DNA from: JAKVCB01 sp963578605
GTDB taxonomy: Bacteria > Planctomycetota > Planctomycetia > Pirellulales > Lacipirellulaceae
Assembly: GCA_963578605.1 (NCBI GenBank)
Contig: CAUZEA010000142.1
Span: 1 to 11,993 of the forward strand
Direction of reading: 5' to 3'
Length of the DNA stretch: 11,993 nt
The position numbers were made by a program, and so were the translations under genes. A model generated the notes under the pieces. The model was not told where the DNA came from. It saw nothing but the letters and a program-made list of their open reading frames with translations, and searched no databases. Of the stretch, positions 1 to 6,004 are shown in pieces (the stretch's first letter is position 1; each line of letters opens with the position of its first letter).

Positions 1-680
1 CGCAACTTCGGGATCACCTCTTCCGGACCGTGTTTCTTACCTCGTGGCATCGCTTGCCCTCCTTGAAATGCGTCCTGACACCATGATTATCTATCAGGGC
101 GTGGACTCGTTTAAGGGGGCTGGGTCATGTTGGGCTAACATTGATTGGGAGAAAGGGCGGATGACCGTCCGGAGTAAAAAAACCGAACATCATGAAGGTA
201 AGGCCAGTCGCGAGGTCCCGATCTTTCCGGAACTACGTCCCTTCTTGGAGGAGGCATGGGAACAAGCACAAGTGGGACAGGAATATGTCATCACCCGATA
301 CCGGGGAAACGTGAATCTAAGGACGCAACTTCAGAGGATCATTAAGCGAGCAGGGGTCGCTCCCTGGCCCAAGTTGTGGCAAAACTTGCGTGCCAGCAGA
401 GCTTGCCCGAGTGTTTCCTGGACACGTTGCGTCAGCCTTCCTGGGGCACTCGGAAGCAACGGCCCAGAAGCACTACTGGCAGGTGACCGAAGAGGACTTC
501 AAAAAAACAACGCAGAATACGACGCAGCAGGCGCACGCACGGGGTAGAATCGGCTCGCAAGGGATGACAAGCCCGGATGAGAAAAGTCGTACCCTGCCAG
601 AGGATGCGCCTCCGTGCGACCTCCGACAAGATTCTATAGTGGGCGACACAAGACTCGAACTTGTGACCTCCGCCGTGTGA
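1..680 (+). pseudogene. Tyrosine recombinase (phage-type integrase) C-terminal domain, frameshifted and 5'-truncated
   Basis: Remnant of a planctomycete-type tyrosine recombinase, which cuts and rejoins DNA at attachment sites. From about 110 to 400, frame 2 encodes the recognisable middle of the catalytic domain: NIDWEKGRMTVRSKKTEHH, then PIFPELRPFLEEAWEQA, then PWPKLWQNLRASRA, whose Arg is the second catalytic Arg. At about 390-402 the reading continues in frame 3 as ELARVFPGHVASAFLGHSE and QKHYWQVTEEDF, which hold the catalytic His and the Tyr nucleophile. A one-base change therefore splits the domain. The first 110 bases are further damaged: frame 1 at 43-63 reads RGIACPP, resembling this family's first Arg box (GGLRCPSE) with the Arg lost. 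The tail runs into the antisense of the tRNA-Val gene and stops at 678-680. Confidence in the family is high. That it is inactive follows from the frameshift and the missing Arg. Confidence 0.85.
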
Positions 681-713
681 AGACGGCGCTCTAACCAACT
701 GAGCTAGCCGCCC
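640..713 (-). tRNA. tRNA-Val (anticodon CAC)
   Basis: A full cloverleaf can be folded by eye on the minus strand. The acceptor stem is GGGCGGC with GTCGCCC (one G-T pair). The D arm is GCTC-AGTTGGTTA-GAGC. The anticodon stem is CCGTC with GGCGG around loop TTCACAC, which gives anticodon CAC and decodes GTG. The variable loop is AGGTC and the T arm is ACAAG-TTCGAGT-CTTGT. The discriminator base is A, and no CCA is encoded. Length is 74 nt. A frameshifted integrase on the opposite strand overlaps its 3' half, so this tRNA is a likely integration target. Confidence 0.96.
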
Positions 714-716
714 GAT

Positions 717-749
717 GTTTGTGCGGTCGTGACCGATGACTGCACAAAC
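717..749. other. Inverted repeat in the tRNA-Val leader
   Basis: Arms GTTTGTGC (717-724) and GCACAAAC (742-749) are perfect 8-base complements. A smaller nested pair, CGGTC/GACCG, lies at about 724-735. The structure sits between the predicted transcription start and the mature 5' end of the tRNA, so it may be a leader hairpin removed with the 5' extension by RNase P. It has no T tract and is not a terminator. Confidence 0.45.
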
Positions 750-757
750 CAGGACCG

Positions 758-786
758 ATTATAGCCAGACTCTCAAGCGGTGGCCA
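758..786 (-). promoter_or_regulatory. Candidate sigma-70 promoter of tRNA-Val
   Basis: On the minus strand a perfect -10 box TATAAT (758-763) is preceded, after exactly 17 bases, by TGGCCA (781-786), which matches the -35 consensus TTGACA at 4 of 6 positions. Transcription would start near 751, about 38 bases before the mature tRNA. The placement suits a stable-RNA promoter. It overlaps no coding region, since the upstream tatA gene ends at 808. Confidence 0.5.
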
Positions 787-807
787 GCGTTACCGAACCG
801 AGTGACC

Positions 808-1110
808 CTAATTGTCGCCGACGGTTTGGGGAGGCTTATCGTCGACGGTTTGGGGAGGGGTGGTGGGTGGTTCGAATCGCGGCGCCGATGGCTCGCTAAG
901 ATCATCGTGTTCGACTTGCGCTGAGTGGGCTGTTGAAGTCGGTTGGCTGTGAATGGCATCCGAGACATGCCCTTCCAGATCTTGCATCCCTTTTTTGAAC
1001 TCGGTAAGGCTTTTACCCATCGAGCGGGCTACTTGTGGTAAACGACCACCAAACAGGATAACGGCCACAATTCCGATGATCAATAATTCAGGATAACCGA
1101 TGCCAAACAT
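808..1110 (-). CDS. tatA: Twin-arginine translocase subunit TatA/E (100 aa)
   Basis: Pore-forming subunit of the twin-arginine translocase, which moves folded proteins across the inner membrane. The protein starts MFGIGYPELLIIGIVAV. It has one transmembrane helix (about residues 5-21), the TatA hinge LFGGRLP, then an amphipathic helix containing VARSMGKSLTEFKKG (about 27-41). The remaining 55 residues are an acidic, Ser/Pro-rich cytoplasmic tail ending in two near-copies of an eight-residue unit (PPQTVDDK, PPQTVGDN). The LFG hinge and FKKG pattern favour TatA over TatB. The start is supported by a GAAAGG Shine-Dalgarno sequence about 10 bases upstream. A second, shorter tatA lies 155 bases upstream on the same strand, and the two probably arose by duplication. 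No tatC is visible in the window. Confidence 0.92.
   Translation of the reverse strand: MFGIGYPELLIIGIVAVILFGGRLPQVARSMGKSLTEFKKGMQDLEGHVSDAIHSQPTSTAHSAQVEHDDLSEPSAPRFEPPTTPPQTVDDKPPQTVGDN
814..862 (-). repeat. 24-bp tandem duplication at the 3' end of tatA
   Basis: Two adjacent copies share GACGGTTTGGGGAGG on the plus strand at 820-834 and 844-858, a period of 24 bases. They encode the consecutive eight-residue units PPQTVDDK and PPQTVGDN at the TatA C-terminus. The period is a multiple of three, so the frame is kept. Confidence 0.8.
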
Positions 1111-1265
1111 CTCATATTAACCTTTCACAGCACAAACAAGAGAGACCCAACGGTACAGATCGCTGAAGGCGACCAGCGACTGGTAATTTGCCCCGTGTTC
1201 TCAGCGGTTTGTTTTCTGCATTTTGCTCAACCTGTACCAAGGGCTCAACGCTCACCGCAATCGCA

Positions 1266-1442
1266 CTAGTTATCCTGGTTGGAATCGTTGGACGTTGAGA
1301 CTTCGTCAATCTCTTTCACGCCCTTTTTAAATTCCACCAGGCTTTGGCCGAGTGAGCGGGCCAGAGCCGGAAGTCGATTGCCGAACAGGAGCATCACAAT
1401 TGCCAGTACAATCAGGATTTGCCAGGGACCGACGCCAAACAT
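1266..1442 (-). CDS. tatA: Second twin-arginine translocase TatA-like subunit (58 aa)
   Basis: A short complete gene starting ATG at 1442 and ending TAG at 1266-1268. It translates as MFGVGPWQILIVLAIVML, the hinge LFGNRLP, then ALARSLGQSLVEFKKGVKEID and a ten-residue Ser/Asn/Asp tail. The layout is a minimal TatA: a transmembrane helix at about residues 6-20, a Gly hinge, and an amphipathic helix with the R-S-L-G and E-F-K-K-G motifs shared with the longer TatA downstream. Position 8 is Gln, where most TatA/B proteins have a polar Glu. At 58 residues it is near the lower limit for the family. I see no strong Shine-Dalgarno site; GGCGGGC lies just upstream. A sigma-70-like promoter is found about 70-95 bases upstream. 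Confidence 0.9.
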   Translation of the reverse strand: MFGVGPWQILIVLAIVMLLFGNRLPALARSLGQSLVEFKKGVKEIDEVSTSNDSNQDN

Positions 1443-1509
1443 ATTTGCCCGCCAGTGGCGAGACTCCAGTGGTTATGGTAGGACCACAAATACTCACACT
1501 TAGCACTTA

Positions 1510-1537
1510 ATATTACAAGACATTCAGGCAGAGTCAA
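1510..1537 (-). promoter_or_regulatory. Candidate sigma-70 promoter of the tatA pair
   Basis: On the minus strand TTGACT (1532-1537, 5 of 6 to the -35 consensus) is followed after 16 bases by TAATAT (1510-1515, 4 of 6 to the -10). It lies in the 180-base gap between the toroid protein and the 58-residue tatA and would give a leader of about 60 bases. If real, the tatA genes can be transcribed apart from the exbBD block. Confidence 0.4.
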
Positions 1538-1622
1538 ACGGACATTCGGACCGACATGCCACTCTGGTCGGAAAACACCTTGGCGGCAGCATGGAATAGC
1601 TGCCCGGAACTTTTTGAAGGTC

Positions 1623-3440
1623 TTACCGCTGATATTGCTGTGGATCCGAGTCGCTGGCGACCCATGGTCGCCGATTTTCCGGGGTCGGGGCGTAGCGGTA
1701 GTAGACTTCCAGGCAAAGTGAGGCCAACGAGGTGGTGAAGACGCGGCCACCGTATCCCCCCCAAACGGTTGTGGAGGGCCAACTTCCCGCCTCGGGGCCC
1801 TGTCCCACTTGAGATTTCAGCAGCACGCGTTTCAGGGCACGGTTCCATTGGTACCAGGTTGCCTGGCCCACGGCGGCGTGTTGTTTTTGGTGGTGTAATG
1901 CCAATGTCGCGTAGTACCAGTAATAAAAATTTGGAGTTCCTTCTCCAGGCTGTTGTTGGCAAATAAACGCAGCTGCGGTGCTCGCTGCCTGTTCGTCGAC
2001 TTGCCCCCCCACGGTTTCGGCAAGCAACTGGCGACAGTAGAACGCTTCGGCGGTCATCGTCCGACTGGGACTGTTGTGAGGCTGGTAACTTGCCAACCCC
2101 CCATCGCGACCGCTCGCTACGCTCCGCAAGAATCTTTCAACACTGGTCCAGGTTTTTGGGGGGATCACAATACCAGCTCGCTCGGCGCTGCGGAGTGCCA
2201 TCACCTTCCAGCCAAGTTGACTTGTATCACCGGAGTCACCGGCCCGGTAACGCCAACCACCCGTCGCTCGATTTTGTGTGATCAGGGAGTAGTCGACAGC
2301 CCGACGGACCGTCGGTTCAAGCAGTGGGTCACCGGTAATCGCTATTGCTTCGGCCAAAGCAAACGTGGCCATCGAGTGGCAATACATTCTGGCGTACACG
2401 GTAGCGTTCCCTGAAAGGTTGCCGTCGGGTGCTTGCGAGTTAATTAGGAACTGCAGTCCTTGTCGGACCGTTTCACCGTGGGGTTTGCCCCAGTGTGTGT
2501 GCCCGGCACCGAGGTACGCCAGTAGCGCCAGTCCGGTAACTCCGGTATCGGCTTGAGAACCGGCGCCTGCGCGATGGTGTCCCAGGACGCCTCGTTCTTC
2601 TCCAGCGCCAAAGCGGTTTGCATTCCAGCGGCCATCTGGCGACTGAGCGGCTGTGAGCCAGGCGAGCGCGGCGCGGACGGCTGCTTCGGTTTCCCGACTA
2701 CCTCCTTCACGTTCTACAAAGCCAAGTCGGTCAGGTCGTTTCCGATTCGCATACGGGGTGGCGCCGTCTGGTGTAGCCGAGTCCTCACGCGTTTCCGAAG
2801 TCGACCAGTTCTCTGCCGGGTCCAGCGTTGGGGCCGCTTGGCGCGTGGCGATTACTCCAGCGGGTGACGCTGCTGGCTGTGAAGGGCTTTCGGCCTGGCG
2901 AGTTTCGTCGGGAGTTGCGGGGGCGACCAGTGGTTGCGTGGTAACCACGTCGGCAAACGCGTTTGGCTCGCCCGGCAGAGGGGCCACCTGCGCTGCCGTG
3001 TCAATCGTGGTTTCGGTCGTTCCCGTCACGACCGACGTGGTTGGCGTTTGTGGAGTTTCGGAACTTTCCAGGGGAATTGCATTGCTTGGTTCGGTTGCCG
3101 AAAGGAGAAGCTCAGCCGGGGGGTCGTGTTCGTCAATAAGAGGTGGTGCGGCTGGGGCCGGGGCCACCTCCTGAATCAGGCGAACTCGAATGGGAGGGCC
3201 CTCGGCGACTTGGTCGAAGCCTGCCACAATGCGCACGATGGTTGCCAGGCAAGCCAGCAGAAAATGCGCCAGCAACGAGAGTATGGCGCAGGTTTGTAGA
3301 GGCCGCGATTTGCCCCAACGTGTGGCGACGACTACGATCAACAAGACCGTCAATACGACCACTCCACTCCAGAGGAGCAGGTGTATTAGCGGCAGCCCCA
3401 CAAAATAACCGAATGACGAAAATGTGAGGAGTTGGAACAT
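1623..3440 (-). CDS. TonB-like membrane protein with C-terminal prenyltransferase/squalene-cyclase-type toroid (605 aa)
   Basis: Three parts are visible. (1) Two hydrophobic segments, about residues 12-40 and 50-72, are separated by the basic loop RWGKSR, which puts the loop in the cytoplasm and both ends outside. The second segment reads LSLLAHFLLACLATIVRI and contains S55-x-x-x-H59, the spacing of the essential Ser16/His20 pair in the E. coli TonB helix. (2) PPIRVRLIQEVAPAPAAPP opens a Pro/Ala/Thr/Ser-rich linker of about 140 residues, like the TonB periplasmic stalk. (3) Residues about 250-585 form an alpha/alpha toroid related to prenyltransferase/squalene-oxidase repeats, with QW-like turns QSPDGRW, TQNRATGGWRY and SQAPDGNL. 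I do not see a cyclase DxDDTA motif, so terpene cyclisation is unlikely. exbB and exbD lie directly upstream on the same strand, 68 bases from exbD. I infer a partner of that proton-driven motor. Its ligand is unknown. Confidence 0.85.
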   Translation of the reverse strand: MFQLLTFSSFGYFVGLPLIHLLLWSGVVVLTVLLIVVVATRWGKSRPLQTCAILSLLAHFLLACLATIVRIVAGFDQVAEGPPIRVRLIQEVAPAPAAPPLIDEHDPPAELLLSATEPSNAIPLESSETPQTPTTSVVTGTTETTIDTAAQVAPLPGEPNAFADVVTTQPLVAPATPDETRQAESPSQPAASPAGVIATRQAAPTLDPAENWSTSETREDSATPDGATPYANRKRPDRLGFVEREGGSRETEAAVRAALAWLTAAQSPDGRWNANRFGAGEERGVLGHHRAGAGSQADTGVTGLALLAYLGAGHTHWGKPHGETVRQGLQFLINSQAPDGNLSGNATVYARMYCHSMATFALAEAIAITGDPLLEPTVRRAVDYSLITQNRATGGWRYRAGDSGDTSQLGWKVMALRSAERAGIVIPPKTWTSVERFLRSVASGRDGGLASYQPHNSPSRTMTAEAFYCRQLLAETVGGQVDEQAASTAAAFICQQQPGEGTPNFYYWYYATLALHHQKQHAAVGQATWYQWNRALKRVLLKSQVGQGPEAGSWPSTTVWGGYGGRVFTTSLASLCLEVYYRYAPTPENRRPWVASDSDPQQYQR

Positions 3441-3508
3441 GGTGGGTCGCGAATGGAGATCCCGAGTCGGACGGATAATCGGTGTTCCATTCAGATCTTG
3501 TTGGCGAT

Positions 3509-3946
3509 CTAACGAACGATTTTTCCCTGCCCCTTGCTGTTACCAACACGGACAGTGATTCCGAGTTCCCGAACCCCAGCATCACGGCAAGCGGCCATTG
3601 CACTGGCAATGTATTGAAAGTCACACTGCCCATCGCCACGTACCACGACGTTGAGGTCGGGGTCTTGGGCCCGACTGGCTGCTAACTGATCGCGCAACTC
3701 TTGAAGCGTGGCCTGCTGGCCGTCGAGTTCGATTCGCCCGTCTTCGTACACTGCAACCGTTCGCGGTGTGAGTGGTGTTCGGTCGGTTCCTGCACTGGCT
3801 ACCTCAGGCACTTCCAATTCGATATTCCGTTCCAGTTCGCTAAACTCCGTAGCGACCATGAAAAAGATGATCAGCAAGAACACGACATCGATCATGGGTG
3901 TCAGGTTAAGCGTTGGCTGATCGTCGTATTGTGTCTTGATTGGCAT
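3509..3946 (-). CDS. exbD: Biopolymer transport protein ExbD/TolR family (145 aa)
   Basis: Proton-channel partner of ExbB. Together they convert proton motive force into movement of a TonB-like protein. A short cytoplasmic N-terminus leads to the classic sequence LNLTPMIDVVFLLIIFFMVA (residues 13-32). Asp20 sits at the position of the essential Asp25 of E. coli ExbD. The periplasmic domain follows (about residues 40-135), with TVAVYEDGRIELDGQ and the C-terminal VRELGITV strand typical of the family. Length is normal. The gene lies 189 bases downstream of exbB and 68 bases upstream of the TonB-like toroid gene, all on the same strand, so the three probably form one transcription unit. No clear Shine-Dalgarno site is visible. 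Confidence 0.93.
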   Translation of the reverse strand: MPIKTQYDDQPTLNLTPMIDVVFLLIIFFMVATEFSELERNIELEVPEVASAGTDRTPLTPRTVAVYEDGRIELDGQQATLQELRDQLAASRAQDPDLNVVVRGDGQCDFQYIASAMAACRDAGVRELGITVRVGNSKGQGKIVR

Positions 3947-4135
3947 GGCCGGTGAGTTGGGACACAGAGGAGTTTAATTTGTGGAGTTGAGAATCTGGCA
4001 CTCTGTCTGTGCAAGGTTCGTAAAGTGGACTGTGGCGACACCGGTCGCGGGCGATAGCCCTGGTTTCGACAAGTTGTTTGCGTTCCCCTTCAAAACCAAG
4101 ACTGCAGCGAGAGTGCGGGTCCGTCCCTACTTTTG

Positions 4136-4966
4136 CTACGCTGCTTTGCGATTGCGCTTGGCTGTACGGCTGGAGCCATGATCCGCGAGTGCTTCAGCCG
4201 AGATGAGATTTACAAGTTGTTGACTGCGCTGATCAATATCCATCACGAGGCTATCGACATGGCCGACGAAATATAGATAGAAGATGAGTGCGGGGATTGC
4301 GACAAACAAGCCTGCCGCAGTCGAAAGGAGTGCCTGACTGATGCCAGCGGCGAGCAACTCAGGGCGCCCCATTGCCGAACTTCCGGCGATGGCATTGAAT
4401 GCCTCCATCATGCCCCAAACCGTGCCAAGCAAGCCAAGCAGGGGACAGACGGTGGAAACGCCGTTAATGATCCGGAGGTAACGACGGAGTATGTTGGCGG
4501 TTCTCTCGCCTTCATCAAGAACCGTTTGTTCGACCTCAACCGCCGGTTTGCCCCACTTCCGCAGCCCGGCCAAAAATACGCGGGCAATATGGCTGGAGTC
4601 ATATTCGCAACGTTCAAGTGCGTCGGATCGACTGATCGCACCCCCCTGCAATTGCCCCAACAGGCTCTTCACGAACGGCCGGGGTACAACTCGGTTGCGT
4701 CGAAGGGAGATCGTACGCTCGAAAACAACCAGCAGCAGTAAGAAGGAGGCCAACACGATGGGGATGAGCAGTGGGCCGCCGGCCAGCAGCATGTCGAGCA
4801 GGCTCGCGGTAGGAATGGCATCGCCCGTCGTCGCTGCCGCAGCTGGACCCGATAAAGATTGTGGCTGAGCAGCGACTGTCAACGGCCAGATAAAAGTTGA
4901 CCAGGCAAACAACGTGGCTGGAAGCGACCGCCTGCGCGGTGCGGTCAAGCAGGTTGAGATCCGCAT
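4136..4966 (-). CDS. exbB: MotA/TolQ/ExbB proton channel family protein (276 aa)
   Basis: Inner-membrane channel scaffold that works with ExbD. The N-terminus looks like a cleavable signal peptide (residues 1-33, ending LTVAAQP), as in the longer ExbB subtype. Three transmembrane helices follow: about 62-84 (AGGPLLIPIVLASFLLLLVV), about 168-190, and about 210-233. The second carries the family signature CPLLGLLGTVWGMMEAF, and the third carries SQALLSTAAGLFVAIPA. The cytoplasmic stretch after the first helix contains the usual Glu/Arg-rich segment (VEVEQTVLDEGERTANILRR). A GGAGG Shine-Dalgarno sequence (complement of 4978-4982) supports the ATG at 4966. The basic tail SRTAKRNRKAA is unremarkable. 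exbD and the TonB-like gene follow. Confidence 0.93.
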   Translation of the reverse strand: MRISTCLTAPRRRSLPATLFAWSTFIWPLTVAAQPQSLSGPAAAATTGDAIPTASLLDMLLAGGPLLIPIVLASFLLLLVVFERTISLRRNRVVPRPFVKSLLGQLQGGAISRSDALERCEYDSSHIARVFLAGLRKWGKPAVEVEQTVLDEGERTANILRRYLRIINGVSTVCPLLGLLGTVWGMMEAFNAIAGSSAMGRPELLAAGISQALLSTAAGLFVAIPALIFYLYFVGHVDSLVMDIDQRSQQLVNLISAEALADHGSSRTAKRNRKAA

Positions 4967-4977
4967 CGCTCGTTTTG

Positions 4978-4990
4978 CCTCCGAATTATA
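4978..4990 (-). promoter_or_regulatory. exbB ribosome binding site, with a TATAAT box directly upstream
   Basis: GGAGG on the minus strand (complement of 4978-4982) lies about 11 bases before the exbB ATG. A perfect TATAAT (complement of 4985-4990) lies only two bases further upstream. If it acts as a -10 box, transcription would begin inside the ribosome binding site, and I find no good -35 at 16-18 bases. I therefore trust the ribosome binding site and doubt the promoter. Confidence 0.45.
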
Positions 4991-5131
4991 GCAGCGGTCA
5001 ACGAGATGTCGTGTCGACCCAGTAGCTGCTCTAAATCGTTATTCAATGGAGAGTTCTCAGGCAGGTGGTTTTGGGTTGTCTGGAAATGGCTTCGAGTCAG
5101 CCTGGGGCAGATGCTAAAACTGATTTTGGTA

Positions 5132-5710
5132 CTAATAAGATTCGTTGCAGCCCATATCAAGGTTGCCAACCATGTGGAGGTGATTGTGGTCAATATAGAC
5201 AACTTCTTTGGAGTCCCGGTCAAGGAGTGTGTGTGGTACAGGCCAGCCAATCCGACGAACATCCTCGTAATAGATCGTGCAGCAATAGTGGGCGTGATGT
5301 TGTTGAGCTGGTCCGATGAGCGGGTAATGCCTCGGCGGATCCACGTAGTCAGCAATTTTGCGTTTTACGATCCGAACGTTGTTCCGATTGCGTTCCCACA
5401 GGAACGGTATGCCACCTTCAATGGGCTGGGCCTTTTCGAGCGCGATCATGATTTCGTCGTCACTTGGGGTGTCGATCGCTACGGGTGGTCCGCCGGAAGT
5501 GATTGGTCCCAGAATCGGTACGCGATCGTACCTCTCTTTGAACCAAAACTCCTCTTCTTTCAGATCTTGGAAGTATGGACTTACCGGGACGGGCACAGCC
5601 AAGAAGTTGAGGCTCATTCCAAGGTTGGTGAGGCCCCATCCACAGCCAGTCGTCGACAAAGCCAGGAGGACGAACCCAACAAGAAAGTTGGTCGATTGAG
5701 CGCGTGGCAT
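5132..5710 (-). CDS. Probable lipoprotein of unknown function (192 aa)
   Basis: I cannot assign a function. The ATG at 5710 is preferred over the in-frame TTG at 5737 because AAGGG lies about 9 bases upstream of it. The N-terminus is a signal peptide (MPRAQSTNFLVGFVLLALST) ending TTGC, an imperfect lipobox with Cys23 as the likely lipidated residue, so the protein is probably membrane-anchored and periplasmic. The mature part is soluble and Pro/Tyr/His-rich. It has an acidic patch (TPSDDEIMIALEKAQP), the segment RIVKRKIADYVDPPRHYP, a His-Cys cluster (QQHHAHYCCTIYYEDVRR) and a second His cluster (YIDHNHLHMVGNLDMGC). Such clusters could bind a metal, but that is inference. It lies 165 bases upstream of exbB on the same strand and might be co-transcribed with it. 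The long open frame on the opposite strand is a shadow. Confidence 0.8.
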   Translation of the reverse strand: MPRAQSTNFLVGFVLLALSTTGCGWGLTNLGMSLNFLAVPVPVSPYFQDLKEEEFWFKERYDRVPILGPITSGGPPVAIDTPSDDEIMIALEKAQPIEGGIPFLWERNRNNVRIVKRKIADYVDPPRHYPLIGPAQQHHAHYCCTIYYEDVRRIGWPVPHTLLDRDSKEVVYIDHNHLHMVGNLDMGCNESY

Positions 5711-5926
5711 CACGGAACCCTTATCTAAACGAAACAATAGTCGACAAAGTCAACAAGTCGCGGTTTGGCCAACATCGACCGAGCCTGCCGCTACACCAGT
5801 TATCGTGTTAGTTTGGACAAGACTTGCGGAATTTTCTGGTCAGGCGGAAAAACCAGGTAGTGACGACAGCTTTGCTGCCAGTCGTTGCCGTGCTGTCAGT
5901 TGTTGCCAGGCATGGGGCAAGGGTTA

Positions 5927-5966
5927 CTAATAAAAGCCGTCGTTAGCAAACTGGTAACGACGGCTT
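5927..5966 (-). terminator. Intrinsic terminator after the BON-domain gene
   Basis: A perfect 12-base stem, AAGCCGTCGTTA (5934-5945) with TAACGACGGCTT (5955-5966), encloses a 9-base loop. Read on the minus strand, the stem ends in the T-rich run TTTTATTAG (5935-5927). It begins 39 bases beyond the BON gene's stop codon. The plus-strand side has no T tract, so it acts on the minus strand. It separates the BON gene from the lipoprotein/exb block. Confidence 0.85.
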
Positions 5967-6004
5967 GCGCTCAGACGTCGAAACTGAGAAGGAGTGTTGA
6001 CTTG

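Noticed and set aside
1112..1309. 65-codon minus-strand frame between the two tatA genes
   Set aside because: It overlaps the end of the 58-residue tatA in another frame and has no motif or signal.
2653..3174. 173-codon Ser/Gly/Ala-rich plus-strand frame
   Set aside because: It is the antisense of the Pro/Ala/Thr-rich linker and toroid start of the TonB-like protein; its low complexity follows from that linker.
1623..3440. Calling the 605-residue protein a squalene-hopene cyclase
   Set aside because: The toroid repeats are present, but I see no DxDDTA catalytic motif, the toroid is about half the usual cyclase size, and the N-terminal half is a TonB-like anchor and linker.
5006..5728. 240-codon open frame on the plus strand
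   Set aside because: It lies antisense to the lipoprotein gene, which has a signal peptide, a ribosome binding site and a coherent protein. The plus-strand product shows no recognisable domain.
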